Notes: a model not told the origin generated them from the letters alone. DNA of 64,000 nucleotides from Pseudoalteromonas tunicata (GCF_002310815.1 NZ_CP011032.1:2210001-2274000); one strand, 5' to 3'; shown: positions 1 through 9,431, counted from the first letter of the stretch. A program made the numbers and translations.

Positions 1-129
1 CGAATTATAAGCAGCCTCAACCAAAGTCCAAGTATTACTTGCCAAAAAACCAACTTGCTCTGGTTGCAGTTCAAGATCGCAGACATCTTCATAATTGTGT
101 GAATCAATCTCTCGAAGAGATAAAGTCAT
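1..129 (-). CDS. GNAT N-acetyltransferase, N-terminal fragment (cut by window edge)
   Basis: First 43 codons of a minus-strand gene that continues beyond the left edge. The peptide opens MTLSLREI and carries LELQPEQVGFLASN, which resembles the start of spermine/spermidine-type GNAT acetyltransferases, enzymes that move an acetyl group from acetyl-CoA to an amine. The start is supported by AAAGGAA about 8 bases upstream of the ATG. The catalytic acetyl-CoA-binding core lies outside the window, so substrate and activity cannot be judged. The family call rests on the N-terminal motif only. Confidence 0.6.
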   Translation of the reverse strand, partial: MTLSLREIDSHNYEDVCDLELQPEQVGFLASNTWTLVEAAYNS

Positions 130-503
130 AGTCTATTCCTTTAAAAAATAAGCAGTTATAAAATACAACTGCCTATGGGTATTCACCAAGTTACCTATTA
201 CTTGCAGACTAACATCTGTAATTAATACCCAAAAATGACATCATACCTGAGCAAGTCCCCTTTAAGCGTGGTTTTTAGATGAATCACCATATAAACCTGT
301 ACAAGCGCGTTCTCACGCATAAAAAAATAGCCCACTGTGAATGGTCTATTTTGATGGGCTTCAATAGAGGGCATCCCTGCCTATGCACGTGTTTTTGGGA
401 TTAACATGAAACAAAGGATAACAAATACAACTGTCCGGTTGTTAAGTGTTTAACGCATGTTGAGCTGCTCACCTCCTTCTAACATCATTGTGCAGCAACA
501 AAA

Positions 504-815
504 TTAAGGGCGTAACTGTGAAAATTGGTACTTTTGCACTAAAACATGCTGCAGACTTTTAAGGGCGCGTTGAATAGCATGCAGTATATTTTTGCCTCTA
601 GCTTTTACCACTGCCGTAGGTAAGCCTGGCAATAACATATTGATTTTGCACTCCTTAAAAGTACCATGCAAAGTCGATGGAACATCATCAACATGAATAT
701 CTACTTTACGAACATGCAAAGCGTATTTGGCTATTTTATTTTTGACCAATTTTGACAAAGAGGCCTTAATACCCGATTGAACCAATTTATTTTTGATTGT
801 CAGTTTTAGCTTCAT
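504..815 (-). CDS. HPF/RaiA-family ribosome-associated protein
   Basis: Protein of 103 residues, the length of short hibernation-promoting factors. It is basic at the N terminus (MKLKLTIKNK), followed by VRKVDIHVDDVPSTLHG and a KARGKNILHAIQRALKSL helix, matching the beta-alpha-beta-beta-beta-alpha HPF/RaiA fold that binds the 30S decoding region and silences ribosomes in stationary phase or stress. A good ribosome binding site (AAAGGTGG) precedes the ATG. It stands alone, divergent from the LysR gene to its right. It is not the usual rpoN-linked hpf, so it may be a secondary, stress-specific paralogue. The family is recognised from weak overall similarity. Confidence 0.7.
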   Translation of the reverse strand: MKLKLTIKNKLVQSGIKASLSKLVKNKIAKYALHVRKVDIHVDDVPSTLHGTFKECKINMLLPGLPTAVVKARGKNILHAIQRALKSLQHVLVQKYQFSQLRP

Positions 816-925
816 ACCATTACCACCTTTTAGTTGCGCCTACCTTGCAGGCTTGGGCTTAATCTACTAACGTAACCAACAAGATAAAAGCTGATTATTT
901 CTGACTAAAGAACAGGTATTTTCGA

Positions 926-1822
926 ATGATAACCAACATTAACTACAATCATTTATATTATTTTTGGCAAGTGAGCCGCTGCGGTAGTATTGCAGCAGCG
1001 AGCAAAATCCTGCATTTAACGCCGCAAACAGTCAGTGCACAAATCACCAGTTTAGAGCAGCGTTTAGGCAAGCCTCTGTTTATTCGTGAGGGGCGCGGTT
1101 TAAGGCTAACCGACTTTGGCCAAGTTACAGTGCAATATACCAACGATATGTTTGCTATTGCCGAAGAATGGCTCGAAACAACCCAAGGCGACATAGCTCA
1201 AATATCACAAACCTTAAAAGTGGGCATTTCAGATGTATTGCCTAAATCGCTCGTCTCCAAGTGGCTCTCCCCTTTAATCGATAATGAACGCATCACCAAC
1301 CTACACTGCATCGACGGCCAGCAAGATGAGCTATTAGCCCTTATGGCGACCCATAAACTCGATTTAGTTTTAGCAGACAAACCACTAGACAATTCGCTGC
1401 TTTTTAAAGCGTTTTGTCATGAATTAGGCAAAAGCCAGCTAGCGTTTTTTGGCAATAAACACTGGCACCAACAATTGGTCGCCAACTTTCCACAATCGCT
1501 TCACAATCAACCCGTAGTACTGCCCGCTAAAGGCAGCCCAGTAAGCCGAGCAATCTATTTTTGGTTGCAAGAGTTGGGCATAGAAGTCACTGTTGCAGGC
1601 CACGTCGATGACAGCGCCTTAATGAAAGCACTTGGTGAGCAAGGCTTTGGCGTTTTTCCTGCTCCCATGCTAGTGAAAGCCGAAATTGAGCGCCACTACG
1701 ATGTGCATTTTATTGGCACCATTGAAAACGCCTACCAACATTATTACGCCTTCACCCCAGAGCGTTTAATTAAAGACACTATTTATACTGAATTTGTAAA
1801 ATATGCGCAGATGAACCAATAA
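926..1822 (+). CDS. nhaR: NhaR-like LysR-family transcriptional regulator
   Basis: 298-residue LysR regulator. The N-terminal winged helix (residues about 7-65) reads NYNHLYYFWQVSRCGSIAAA and HLTPQTVSAQITSLEQRLG, the hallmark of NhaR, the sodium-responsive activator of the NhaA antiporter. Residues 90-295 form the LysR effector domain. No nhaA lies next to it here, so its targets are elsewhere or its role has diverged (NhaR also controls osmC and polysaccharide genes in enterics). The start ATG has no strong ribosome binding site, but the frame begins exactly at the conserved N terminus. It is divergent from the HPF-like gene. Confidence 0.78.
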   Translation: MITNINYNHLYYFWQVSRCGSIAAASKILHLTPQTVSAQITSLEQRLGKPLFIREGRGLRLTDFGQVTVQYTNDMFAIAEEWLETTQGDIAQISQTLKVGISDVLPKSLVSKWLSPLIDNERITNLHCIDGQQDELLALMATHKLDLVLADKPLDNSLLFKAFCHELGKSQLAFFGNKHWHQQLVANFPQSLHNQPVVLPAKGSPVSRAIYFWLQELGIEVTVAGHVDDSALMKALGEQGFGVFPAPMLVKAEIERHYDVHFIGTIENAYQHYYAFTPERLIKDTIYTEFVKYAQMNQ

Positions 1823-1996
1823 GTTAATAACCTTAATACTTGAAAATAAATTTATCTTGCCAAGCTTTGTAGCACAACTTAGATAATTATTTTTAATTTA
1901 ATATCTTGATGAGTCTCTTATCTTGAACTGAGGTTAAAAAATATTGATAAACAAAGAACCTAAATGTGAAATGGTGAAGTATTCAGAAGGGCCTAG

Positions 1997-2725
1997 CTAA
2001 TTGATTGCTTTAAAGTCACTTGTTTTTGCAATCATTTCAAATGCATTTCTAAACTCTAAAATGCGGGCTTCTGTGATACTCGCTTTACTGAATGCATAAA
2101 AAACTGGATTACTATTGATAACCAAAGGATGGATTTCAAGCCGATTTTTGAGTTTATTTGGCAAGCCTTTTAAAAACATTTCATCAACAAGAAAGGCATC
2201 TATTTTACCCGACTCTAACAGCTCAAGCCGCGTTTTATTGTGCGCTAACTCAACGAGTTTTTCTCTAAGCGGCGCATTTTTATTTAAGACCTGTTCAAAT
2301 TTTTCACCAAAATAAGACCCTCTTTGACGCATAATTACCGCATCGAGTGCTTCTAATTGCTGCCAAGTTTTAATCAAAGGCAAACCGCCTTTTTTACTCA
2401 CCAGTTTAATGTATTCAATTCGTTGTGGACCAACAAAATAAAAGTATTTTTCCCGTTCAACCGATTTGGTGACATTAACCATTAAATCAATTTCGCCATG
2501 TTCAAGTAACTTTAAACCACGAAGCCAAGGCGCTTCAACTATCTTCAACTTACAACCAACAGCATTTATTAAAATATTCGCATAATCAATATCGATACCA
2601 GACCATTGTTGGTTATTTTTGATTGCTAAAGGTGGGAATACATGGGCTCTCATCGAGATCTCACAACGACCAAACACACTGGCGCTAAATAAAATAATAC
2701 TAAAAATAAGGGAGCGTTTTATCAT
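1997..2725 (-). CDS. Periplasmic solute-binding protein, family 3 (amino-acid type)
   Basis: 242 residues with a signal peptide (MIKRSLIFSIILFSASVFG) and a bilobed SBP_bac_3 domain: AHVFPPLAIKNNQQWSGIDIDYANIL at the N lobe, GEIDLMVNVTKSVEREKYFYFVGP, then LLESGKIDAFLVDEMFLKG. There is no permease or ATPase nearby. As with many orphan marine members, it may serve as a sensor partner or a scavenging protein rather than a classical ABC component. Two more proteins of this kind lie at 32.6 and 39.3 kb. The ligand cannot be deduced from the sequence. Confidence 0.8.
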   Translation of the reverse strand: MIKRSLIFSIILFSASVFGRCEISMRAHVFPPLAIKNNQQWSGIDIDYANILINAVGCKLKIVEAPWLRGLKLLEHGEIDLMVNVTKSVEREKYFYFVGPQRIEYIKLVSKKGGLPLIKTWQQLEALDAVIMRQRGSYFGEKFEQVLNKNAPLREKLVELAHNKTRLELLESGKIDAFLVDEMFLKGLPNKLKNRLEIHPLVINSNPVFYAFSKASITEARILEFRNAFEMIAKTSDFKAIN

Positions 2726-3125
2726 TAGAATCGACTTTAAATAGCAGGTTAATTAAGCATTGATGGCAAGCTATGGTTTGTCAAACCATTCATTATGGGT
2801 CATCCAAGAAGTGTCATTTCACCACGAACAAAGTCATTAAAGCGCACACTGAAGCGTAAAGGCGCCGAACTTTCCTATTGTAAAATAATGCTCAACCCTA
2901 AGTATTTTCTTTTTGAAACAACAGTCAAAAAATCTGACCCTATGGCTTTCTCTTATACCGCGGTCTTATTAACTAAAAACTCACTGGCTATCAATAAATT
3001 ATGAGGTATTCAGCCTTTTTTACATATAGTAAAAAACCAATTTTGATGCTGAAAAGGTAGAAATAGACCGTAAAATCAAAGACATTCTACTGCTAATGTT
3101 TCGTATTTAAGCAATAAAGTAATTT
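2726..3125. other. Gene-free stretch
   Basis: About 400 bases between the solute-binding protein and the SDR terminator. It contains a 69-codon plus-strand open frame without a ribosome binding site or recognisable domain, which I do not call a gene. No repeat or RNA signature was seen. Confidence 0.5.
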
Positions 3126-3155
3126 AACAATGCCGCGATAACTCGCGGCATTGTT
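3126..3155 (-). terminator. Stem-loop terminator of the SDR gene
   Basis: Perfect 12-bp inverted repeat (AACAATGCCGCG / CGCGGCATTGTT) with a 6-base loop, 17 bases beyond the stop codon of the SDR gene. The U-tract on the minus strand is weak (AAATT), so termination may be partial. Confidence 0.7.
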
Positions 3156-3171
3156 GTGCTATCGATAGGGT

Positions 3172-4146
3172 TTATGTCAAACAATTCAATGCTATTAAAG
3201 TGTCTTCTATGGCTTTGTCGATAGGTGTTGAAGGCTCTTCGCCTAACAGCTGAAGAAGTTTATTATTTTTCATCCTAACTGGCTGCTTCCAAAGATATTT
3301 CATTTCTATCAATTCTTTAATAGTGGTATTAAAGGGGGCGATTAAATGCATGAGCCACCAAGGAAAAGTAGAAATGTTAGGTGTTTCACCCATGTGTCTT
3401 TCTACGACTCTACAAATGGCTTTTGCCATTTGTTTACCATCCTCATCCCAGAAACCATTCATATGAAAAGTTGCAAAAGCGTCTAAGGTATCGCGAATTT
3501 CAATCAATTTGACCATGGTTTTTGCCACATCAGGCAAGTAAGCCCATTGATGTCCAACATGAATTGTAGACGGATTACTGATGTTTTTGATTGGCTTATT
3601 AGGTTTTATTAATCCCTGAGAAAACCAGCTGTTAGCTGCACTTGGACCAAAAAAATCCCCTGCTCTTACAATAATGACTCGCCCACCTTGCATCGCAAAA
3701 TTTTGCAAGCGTCGTTCCATTTCAACTCGAATAAGACCCTTTTTTGTTTCTGGATTTTGTGGTGAGGCTTCGTTTACTGAAGGGAAAGCATTTTGACCAT
3801 AGTTATAAACTGTACCAGGAAGCACGATGCATGCGCCGATTTTCTTCGCGACTGTAATCGTATTATCCAACATAGGTAAAACGAGCTCTCCCCAATTTTT
3901 ATAACCAGGAGGATTAACACCATGTAGGATAATTTGACAGCCTACTGCCGCAGTTTCTACATCGGCTTGATTGAGTGCATCACCTTGGAACCAAGTGATG
4001 TTATTGTTTTCAGGTGTTTGATGAGTGCCGCGTTTAAGAGCATGAATGTGCCACCCAGCATTATTTAATTGGCGAACTACTTCGCTGCCAATACCGCCTG
4101 TAGCACCTAATACTAAGGCTTTCTTTTGTTCTAATGGTGTAGTCAT
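3172..4146 (-). CDS. NAD(P)-dependent epimerase/dehydratase (extended SDR)
   Basis: 324 residues. The N-terminal Rossmann motif is VLGATGGIGSEVV (residues about 11-23), followed by the acidic turn ALNQAD and a TVYNYGQ segment in the place of the YxxxK region. This is an atypical extended short-chain dehydrogenase/NAD-dependent epimerase protein. The LysR regulator reads divergently from an 80-base gap, the usual layout in which a LysR protein controls its neighbour. The substrate is unknown. The absence of a clear YxxxK suggests an NmrA-like sensor or non-standard catalysis. Confidence 0.78.
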   Translation of the reverse strand: MTTPLEQKKALVLGATGGIGSEVVRQLNNAGWHIHALKRGTHQTPENNNITWFQGDALNQADVETAAVGCQIILHGVNPPGYKNWGELVLPMLDNTITVAKKIGACIVLPGTVYNYGQNAFPSVNEASPQNPETKKGLIRVEMERRLQNFAMQGGRVIIVRAGDFFGPSAANSWFSQGLIKPNKPIKNISNPSTIHVGHQWAYLPDVAKTMVKLIEIRDTLDAFATFHMNGFWDEDGKQMAKAICRVVERHMGETPNISTFPWWLMHLIAPFNTTIKELIEMKYLWKQPVRMKNNKLLQLLGEEPSTPIDKAIEDTLIALNCLT

Positions 4147-4244
4147 CTTGATTCTCCAAATTTACTAGATTGTTGAAGCAAGCTTAGATATTCTTTGAGC
4201 TAAATGAAATTGCCTAAAATAATAGAGTGGTTATACATTTTTGT

Positions 4245-5135
4245 ATGGGTGAAAATATTGGATGGGAATTGTATCGATCATTTCTTCGCGTTATGCAAGA
4301 AGGGTCTTTATCCGCTGCGGCTCGTGCTCTTGGTTCAACTCAGCCGACAGTTGGACGCCATATTGCGCAGTTAGAACGAGCATTGAACATTACGCTATTT
4401 ATCCGCGCTCAGGGTGGGCTGACACCAACAGAGGCTGCCAACGCTTTATTGTTGCCAGCCACTGAGATGGCCAGCCTTGCTGAGGCTATGGAGCGTGTTG
4501 CCTGTAGTCAAGGTGATGGCATTCAAGGGACGGTACGTATCACAACAAGTGATGTAATTGGAACCGAAATATTGCCAACTATTTTTGCTGAGATGGTCAA
4601 ATTGTTTCCTAAGATCACTTTAGAGTTGGTCTTGTCGGACAAGGCGCAAGACCTATTAAATCGAGAAGCAGATATTGCAATACGATTGTTTCGCCCGACA
4701 CAAACCCAACTAATTGCACGGCGTATTGGCAACATAGACGTGGGATTTTTTGCCCATAAAGAGTATTTAAAAACGCAAGGCACGCCCACGACTTTGGCCG
4801 ACCTAAATGAACATCGCTTAATAGGATTTGATAAAGTAACGAATTACATTCGAACGGCGGAAAAAACGCTGCCTTTTTCTGTAGATAAAAACAATTTTTG
4901 TTTTCGTACTGATAGCAATGTGGCGCAACTTGCACTAATTCGTGCAGGCGCTGGTATCGGTATTTGTCAGGTAGGCTTAGCCTCGCAAGATAAAAATTTA
5001 GTTCGCTTATTATCAGACGATTTCAATTTTGAAATGGATACTTGGGTGACGATGCATGAAGACCTTAGGAAAAGCCCTGCTTGTAAAGCTGTCTTTGATC
5101 AACTGGTTAATGGTTTGCTGAACTATGTGAATTAG
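4245..5135 (+). CDS. LysR-family transcriptional regulator
   Basis: About 296 residues. The helix-turn-helix lies at the N terminus (SFLRVMQEGSLSAAARALGS, then TVGRHIAQLERALN), with a LysR substrate domain behind it (ITTSDVIGTEILPTIFAEM, later GAGIGICQVGLA). I chose the ATG giving MGENIGWELY. A GTG six codons upstream is possible, but neither has a strong ribosome binding site. Being divergent from the SDR gene, it probably regulates that gene and itself from the shared intergenic region. Confidence 0.85.
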   Translation: MGENIGWELYRSFLRVMQEGSLSAAARALGSTQPTVGRHIAQLERALNITLFIRAQGGLTPTEAANALLLPATEMASLAEAMERVACSQGDGIQGTVRITTSDVIGTEILPTIFAEMVKLFPKITLELVLSDKAQDLLNREADIAIRLFRPTQTQLIARRIGNIDVGFFAHKEYLKTQGTPTTLADLNEHRLIGFDKVTNYIRTAEKTLPFSVDKNNFCFRTDSNVAQLALIRAGAGIGICQVGLASQDKNLVRLLSDDFNFEMDTWVTMHEDLRKSPACKAVFDQLVNGLLNYVN

Positions 5136-5223
5136 TCTGAGAGAATGTCGAGTTTTGTGAAATAGTCCGATTTAGCGAGTGACTATAGAGCCCAACATAA
5201 TTTGCCGTTGGACTGTATTTATT

Positions 5224-5607
5224 CTAGCCCTTTAGTTTAGATAATACTTCACTGAACCAAATTTTACGTTTAAAGCATGGGTTTTTAGACGACATATCTA
5301 TTTTATAAGGATTTGGCTCATAAGTGTGTGGTAAATCGTCAATATTGTATAGTGCTTGAGCCAGCCAGTTTTCAACTTTTAATACGACCATTTTCTGACG
5401 TAAGTGACCTTGCTCATCACGATTAAAAATCGTTGCTAATGTATTCAGTATTAAAATTTCACTAATAGCTGAATGTGACAAACGCTCACAGTCTTCATTG
5501 CTGGCATAAAAATGTGGTACTGCAAACACCATACGTTTAGGGTTAATTTGCTGTAAAAATTGGCAAGATTTCACTCCTGTAGACCCGTGCTTACTCTGTC
5601 GTCGCAC
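5224..5607 (-). CDS. Hypothetical protein, possibly a remnant
   Basis: 127-codon open frame, not recognised. It has no signal peptide or membrane segment. The C terminus is lysine-rich (FKRKIWFSEVLSKLKG). There is no convincing ribosome binding site at the first ATG, and the frame starts abruptly with a basic stretch (MRRQSKHG). It could therefore be the 3' part of a decayed gene whose 5' part has been lost. It lies between a LysR gene and an MCP gene and shares an operon with neither. Confidence 0.35.
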   Translation of the reverse strand: MRRQSKHGSTGVKSCQFLQQINPKRMVFAVPHFYASNEDCERLSHSAISEILILNTLATIFNRDEQGHLRQKMVVLKVENWLAQALYNIDDLPHTYEPNPYKIDMSSKNPCFKRKIWFSEVLSKLKG

Positions 5608-5822
5608 AACACACTACTCGCGCCATCAAGACCATCGAAACTGTGTTCAATAATGCAGCTTATGTTTTCTAATGCTTTGATTTTAATTTATTCTTTAAAT
5701 CTTGTATGCGAAAATAAAACAAGGTTGAGATTATCTCTCAATTCATGTTCTAAATTAAGCTAACCCCAAGCTGTATTTATATCCGTATTTCAATTTAATT
5801 AAAGTCAGTATTAGCACTCAAT

Positions 5823-7694
5823 ATGAATTCATATTCACTAAAGAAAAAAATATTATTGTCGGTTGTTCTCGCCCTCGTAATCGTCGTTGTCTTATTATCA
5901 TGGTATAGCTACTCCACGCAAAAAGCGTTGTTACTGCAAAACAGTGTTGATAGTGTCAGGCAAGCAGGTAAGCAACAAGCAGCACGTATTGAAGCTTGGT
6001 TAGCCGATCGTCAGCGAGTGATCGCCTCTGTCGCCACTAAAGTCGAAGGTGATACGCTTAATGCATTGCAGCAAGCACAGGTATCTGGCGATTTTCAGCT
6101 AACCTATTTTGGTAACCGCGACGGGCTGATGGTAGATTCTGACCTCAGCATTGACCGTTCAGGTTACGATCCTCGCACTCGTCATTGGTATCAGCAGTCA
6201 CAACAAGCTCGTAGCAGCATACTTACCAAGCCTTATTTGGATGTGGCCTTTAATCTACTGGTCGTTACCATAGCTCAACCAACGCGTAATGGTGTGGTTG
6301 GCGGTGATGTGTCAATTTCAAGTATTGTCGATAGTGTTAGTAATATGTCATTACCAGCAAACGGTTACGCCATCATGATGCATGAAGACGGTACTGTTAT
6401 CGCCTACAAAGACTCAAGTAAATTGATGGGTAAAATAACCAATATTGAGGCTAAATTAAGCAGCCGACTAATCGAATCAAGTAGCCAAACAGGCCAACTT
6501 ACGCCTGTTTATTTTGAAACTGAAAATCGGGATAAGCTACTTTGGAGTGAAAAAGTCCCCAACACAGATTGGCAGCTGATTTTTGTACTCGACAAACAAA
6601 CGTTAGAAGCACCATTGCTAAGCTTGATGCTCACCCAGTTAGGACTCGCAACGCTAGCTCTGATTATGAGTGTCATATCTATTTCGTGGTTGTTAAGCTT
6701 ATTGCTTGCGCCACTAAGTCGCGTTTCGCAGGCGTTATCACATATTGCTGCAGGTAATGGTGATTTAACTCAGCGTATTACAGTCGACAGCCAAGACGAA
6801 GTCGGCATGTTAGCTGATAGCTTTAATAGTTTTGTGAGTAGTCAACACCAGCTGATCAGCCACATTCGTCAGCTAGCGACCGATTTGGATTCAGATGCCG
6901 AGAAAAGTTTACTAACTAATCAATCGAGCGTTAATGAATTACAGCGCCAACAACAAGAAGTTACCATGGTTGCGACCGCAGTTACAGAGATGTCCAGTGC
7001 CACTCATGAAATTGCCGCTAACGCTGAAAATACCGCAGCAGCTGCTCAGCAATCAGCTCAAAGTAGTGCTCAGGGTAAAGGTTTGGTTGATAAAACCAGA
7101 ACCACAATTAACTCATTAGCATCTGAAATTGATCAAACCACAGCGGTTATCAGTGAGCTGAGCCTTCATGCTCAAGCAATCTCAAGTATTTTAACGACGA
7201 TTCAGGAGATTGCAGAGCAAACGAATTTACTGGCATTAAATGCTGCTATCGAAGCTGCACGCGCAGGTGAGCAAGGGCGTGGTTTTGCCGTTGTCGCAGA
7301 TGAAGTGCGGGTATTATCACATCGTACTCAAAACTCTACCGCAGAGATTTATACCACTATTGAAACGTTGCAAAATACCACTAAAAAAGCGGTTAGCTTG
7401 ATGGATAGCAGTAAAGGGTTTGCTAATAACAGTGTTAATGATGTCAACGCAGCAGCGCAAGCTTTAGAAGAGATTACTCAAGCAGTTAATGAAATTTCCG
7501 ACATGGCGGGGCAAATTGCAGTCGCAGCAGAAGAGCAAACACAGGTAACAAATGAGATAACCAGAAACACGGTTGCGATAAAAGATGTCACTGATGAAAT
7601 CACCTCATCGGCTATGACCCATTTAAGCCAAGCAAAAATGCTTAAAGATCGCGCAACTGACTTGAACAAAAAAGTAGCTACCTTCATTTTGTAA
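5823..7694 (+). CDS. Methyl-accepting chemotaxis protein with periplasmic dCache-type sensor
   Basis: 623 residues. A first membrane segment (about 9-27, ILLSVVLALVIVVVLLSWY) precedes a periplasmic sensor of about 240 residues with dCache features (DPRTRHWYQQ, GDVSISSIVDSV, NGYAIMMHEDGTVIAYKD). A second membrane segment (about 270-300), a HAMP domain (LSRVSQALSHIAAGNGDLTQ) and the cytoplasmic signalling hairpin follow, with the core tip [20 protein letters not shown]. dCache sensors of this kind usually bind amino acids or other small organic ligands. It signals through CheA/CheW at the cell pole. It is monocistronic, with a hairpin terminator downstream. Confidence 0.93.
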   Translation: MNSYSLKKKILLSVVLALVIVVVLLSWYSYSTQKALLLQNSVDSVRQAGKQQAARIEAWLADRQRVIASVATKVEGDTLNALQQAQVSGDFQLTYFGNRDGLMVDSDLSIDRSGYDPRTRHWYQQSQQARSSILTKPYLDVAFNLLVVTIAQPTRNGVVGGDVSISSIVDSVSNMSLPANGYAIMMHEDGTVIAYKDSSKLMGKITNIEAKLSSRLIESSSQTGQLTPVYFETENRDKLLWSEKVPNTDWQLIFVLDKQTLEAPLLSLMLTQLGLATLALIMSVISISWLLSLLLAPLSRVSQALSHIAAGNGDLTQRITVDSQDEVGMLADSFNSFVSSQHQLISHIRQLATDLDSDAEKSLLTNQSSVNELQRQQQEVTMVATAVTEMSSATHEIAANAENTAAAAQQSAQSSAQGKGLVDKTRTTINSLASEIDQTTAVISELSLHAQAISSILTTIQEIAEQTNLLALNAAIEAARAGEQGRGFAVVADEVRVLSHRTQNSTAEIYTTIETLQNTTKKAVSLMDSSKGFANNSVNDVNAAAQALEEITQAVNEISDMAGQIAVAAEEQTQVTNEITRNTVAIKDVTDEITSSAMTHLSQAKMLKDRATDLNKKVATFIL

Positions 7695-7751
7695 TGACAA
7701 CTCTTTTGTGGCCGACTTAGTGCCACACGAATCAAAAATTAGTAAATTTAT

Positions 7752-7780
7752 AGGGGGGAGATTTTCCCCTCATTTATTTT
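7752..7780 (+). terminator. Terminator of the MCP gene
   Basis: AGGGG/CCCCT stem with a short loop followed by CATTTATTTT, about 60 bases after the MCP stop. The stem is short, so efficiency is uncertain. Confidence 0.55.
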
Positions 7781-8174
7781 CAATTAAAGATATTTATACA
7801 AACAGGTTTATAAATTAAGTATTTACAAAGAAGTTAACTGACGCTGCACTTTTGAGAGCGACATAATCGTTTTAATAAACGAAAAATATAGTGATAAGTT
7901 CAATAAAAGAAACTTGAAAACAATTGACCGTAAAAAGACGGTAGGAGCTGAAAGATCAGGACTCATTTGGCCTTTTACAGTATGAAAGTAAACCAAAATA
8001 GTATTGTTAGAATTGCTATTAATGAATATTTTTTATTTATCATAATAAAATAATTATAATCCGTTATCTTAAGCAACTGCTCTTGCTTTTTATTTACAAA
8101 ACATTCTTGGCATAAGGCCTAATTTTTTGCTGTTTAATGTAAAAAAAACAAAGCGCTGACACTGTTGGTTTTTC
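7781..8174. other. AT-rich gene-free stretch
   Basis: About 390 AT-rich bases without an open frame that can be supported. It marks the left border of the detached cassette island. No attC-like palindrome was found immediately 3' of the tautomerase gene. Confidence 0.4.
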
Positions 8175-8560
8175 TTATACGTGGACTTTATATGTCAAGT
8201 CTGCGACTTCGTCACCTGTAATGCCCCTGACCCCCAACAATGCGCTGGTTGCTCTTTAATTGTGATTTCAATATCAACTGGTGAAATGCCTAATCGCGTT
8301 TCAATATTACTAAAGAGTGTCTTGATTAAAGCCTTTTTAGTTTCTACTTTGCGACCTTCCATCATGTTAACTTCAATCACTGTGTAAGAATCAGAGCGGC
8401 CGCAAGGGTAGTAAAAATCGCTTTTATCAAGTGGGATGAACCTATGAGCTCGCTTATTTTCAGGTAAACCTAAAGTTTGTGTCATCGACTGTTGGATCAC
8501 ATCTGATAAATCAGCTTTTATGGGATCCAAGTACTCTTTAATACCATATATGACAACCAC
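8175..8560 (-). pseudogene. Tautomerase family protein, frameshifted at the C terminus
   Basis: The intact part (MVVIYGIKEYLDPIKADL to EQPAHCWG) matches 4-oxalocrotonate tautomerase-like proteins of about 130 residues. Here the frame runs off into SGALQVTKSQT and stops at 8195. Adding one G to the G5 run (C5 on the plus strand, 8231-8235) restores WGVRGITGDEVADLTYKVHV, the expected conserved tail, with a stop at 8175-8177. This is therefore a one-base deletion in a homopolymer: a genuine recent mutation, a slippage-type phase switch or a sequence error. The tail contributes to oligomer packing in this family. The gene sits directly downstream of an IS-end remnant in the detached cassette island. 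Confidence 0.75.
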
Positions 8561-8584
8561 TATTTCTCCTTAAAACGTATTACT

Positions 8585-8810
8585 AGATTACATAATTACT
8601 CGTTTTAACTTTATTTTTTCTTAAACAGCAAACGATAACTGAGTTCCTATTTTGATTCAATTGTTTAGCGGGTTTGTTATGATGTTTAAAGCTATTTCCA
8701 TCGCCAAGTATACTGAGGCGTTGCGCTACACTGAGAACTAAAATCTTGTGAATTTTTAGGGTAATAATCACCATATGCAAGATACAAAACCTGACGCTAC
8801 TCTTTTCTTT
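8585..8810 (-). mobile_element. Remnant of the attC-targeting IS (left end)
   Basis: Shares the left-end block of the complete IS at 47.8 kb (ATTACTCG, then ACGATAACTGAGTTCC and TTTGATTCAA). The terminal bases are eroded. Beyond the end it shares roughly 130 further bases with the remnant at 41.2 kb (GATGTTTAAAGCTATTTCC, GTGAATTT, TAGGGTAAT). It carries no transposase sequence. Confidence 0.7.
8632..8660 (-). promoter_or_regulatory. Conserved outward promoter-like block in the IS end
   Basis: On the minus strand TTGAAT and TATCGT lie 17 bases apart, pointing at the tautomerase gene. The same block with the same spacing is kept at all five IS ends in the window. Confidence 0.35.
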
Positions 8811-8901
8811 TTCAATTCGATGCTCAGAGATGCTGTTATGGGGGAAGCGACAAAAGCTTAAAATTAGCAAGTGACGCCAGAGTCTCTGTTATATTGATTA
8901 T

Positions 8902-9246
8902 CTATCGCTCTTTTTCGGCTATTATTTTATTTAGTATATCTTTAAGGTTTTCAATATCATCGGTAATTAATTTACGGCCTGTATTAATTAACGAAATACC
9001 AATTTCCAGCCAAATTCGTAGCAACATTATACCAAGAAACAGCGCAGCAATATTTAGGATACTACTAGGTAGCATTATTTCAGTGGATCCGAATGTTATT
9101 GGTTCAATTACTTTTTCAGTACCTACAATATAATCGTGTATTGGATTATTGGTGAAGTCATTAATGTATTCCGTTAAATTGAATACCAACATCAGCAAGA
9201 TGATAACACCAAGGGCGACTAGGAATGCTCCGACATTTTTTCTCAT
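8902..9246 (-). CDS. Small membrane protein of a gene cassette, function unknown
   Basis: About 115 residues. Two hydrophobic helices are predicted by eye: residues 5-25 (VGAFLVALGVIILLMLVFNL) and about 60-80 (SILNIAALFLGIMLLRIWLEI). A charged C-terminal tail (NLKDILNKIIAEKER) follows. I prefer the ATG before RKNVGAFL (GGA 7 bases upstream) to a GTG eight codons earlier. Its 5' end abuts a MITE, and it reads in the same direction as the neighbouring cassette genes. This fits a mobile cassette gene. Not recognised otherwise. Confidence 0.6.
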   Translation of the reverse strand: MRKNVGAFLVALGVIILLMLVFNLTEYINDFTNNPIHDYIVGTEKVIEPITFGSTEIMLPSSILNIAALFLGIMLLRIWLEIGISLINTGRKLITDDIENLKDILNKIIAEKER

Positions 9247-9286
9247 ATTATCCAAATTTAATACCACCACACTATATCAACATAAC

Positions 9287-9431
9287 AAGACTGAAGGATT
9301 ACACCAACAGCCAAATTTAACTAAAAATCAAAATTCCTTAAATCAAGCCAAAGAGTTTTTAAAGCATTAGATAATGCATTTGGAACCCATAAAACAAGTT
9401 TTTTAATTAAAAAGAGTAATTCTACATCCTC
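9287..9431. mobile_element. MITE, attC-targeting family, copy 1 (145 bp)
   Basis: Right end GAGTAATTCTACATCCTC matches the IS inverted repeat; the left end is eroded (AAGACTGAAGGATTA). It is flanked by AAC on both sides (9284-9286 and 9432-9434; GTT on the cassette strand). The interior (CCAACAGCCAAATTTAACTA and TAATGCATTTGGAACCCA) is shared with the copy at 46.3 kb. It has no coding capacity. Confidence 0.85.

Noticed and set aside
2795-3004. 69-codon plus-strand open frame
   Set aside because: No ribosome binding site, no domain, low-complexity basic N terminus; best left as non-coding.
8583-8870. 95-codon minus-strand open frame
   Set aside because: It runs through the left-end remnant of the IS and has no start signal.
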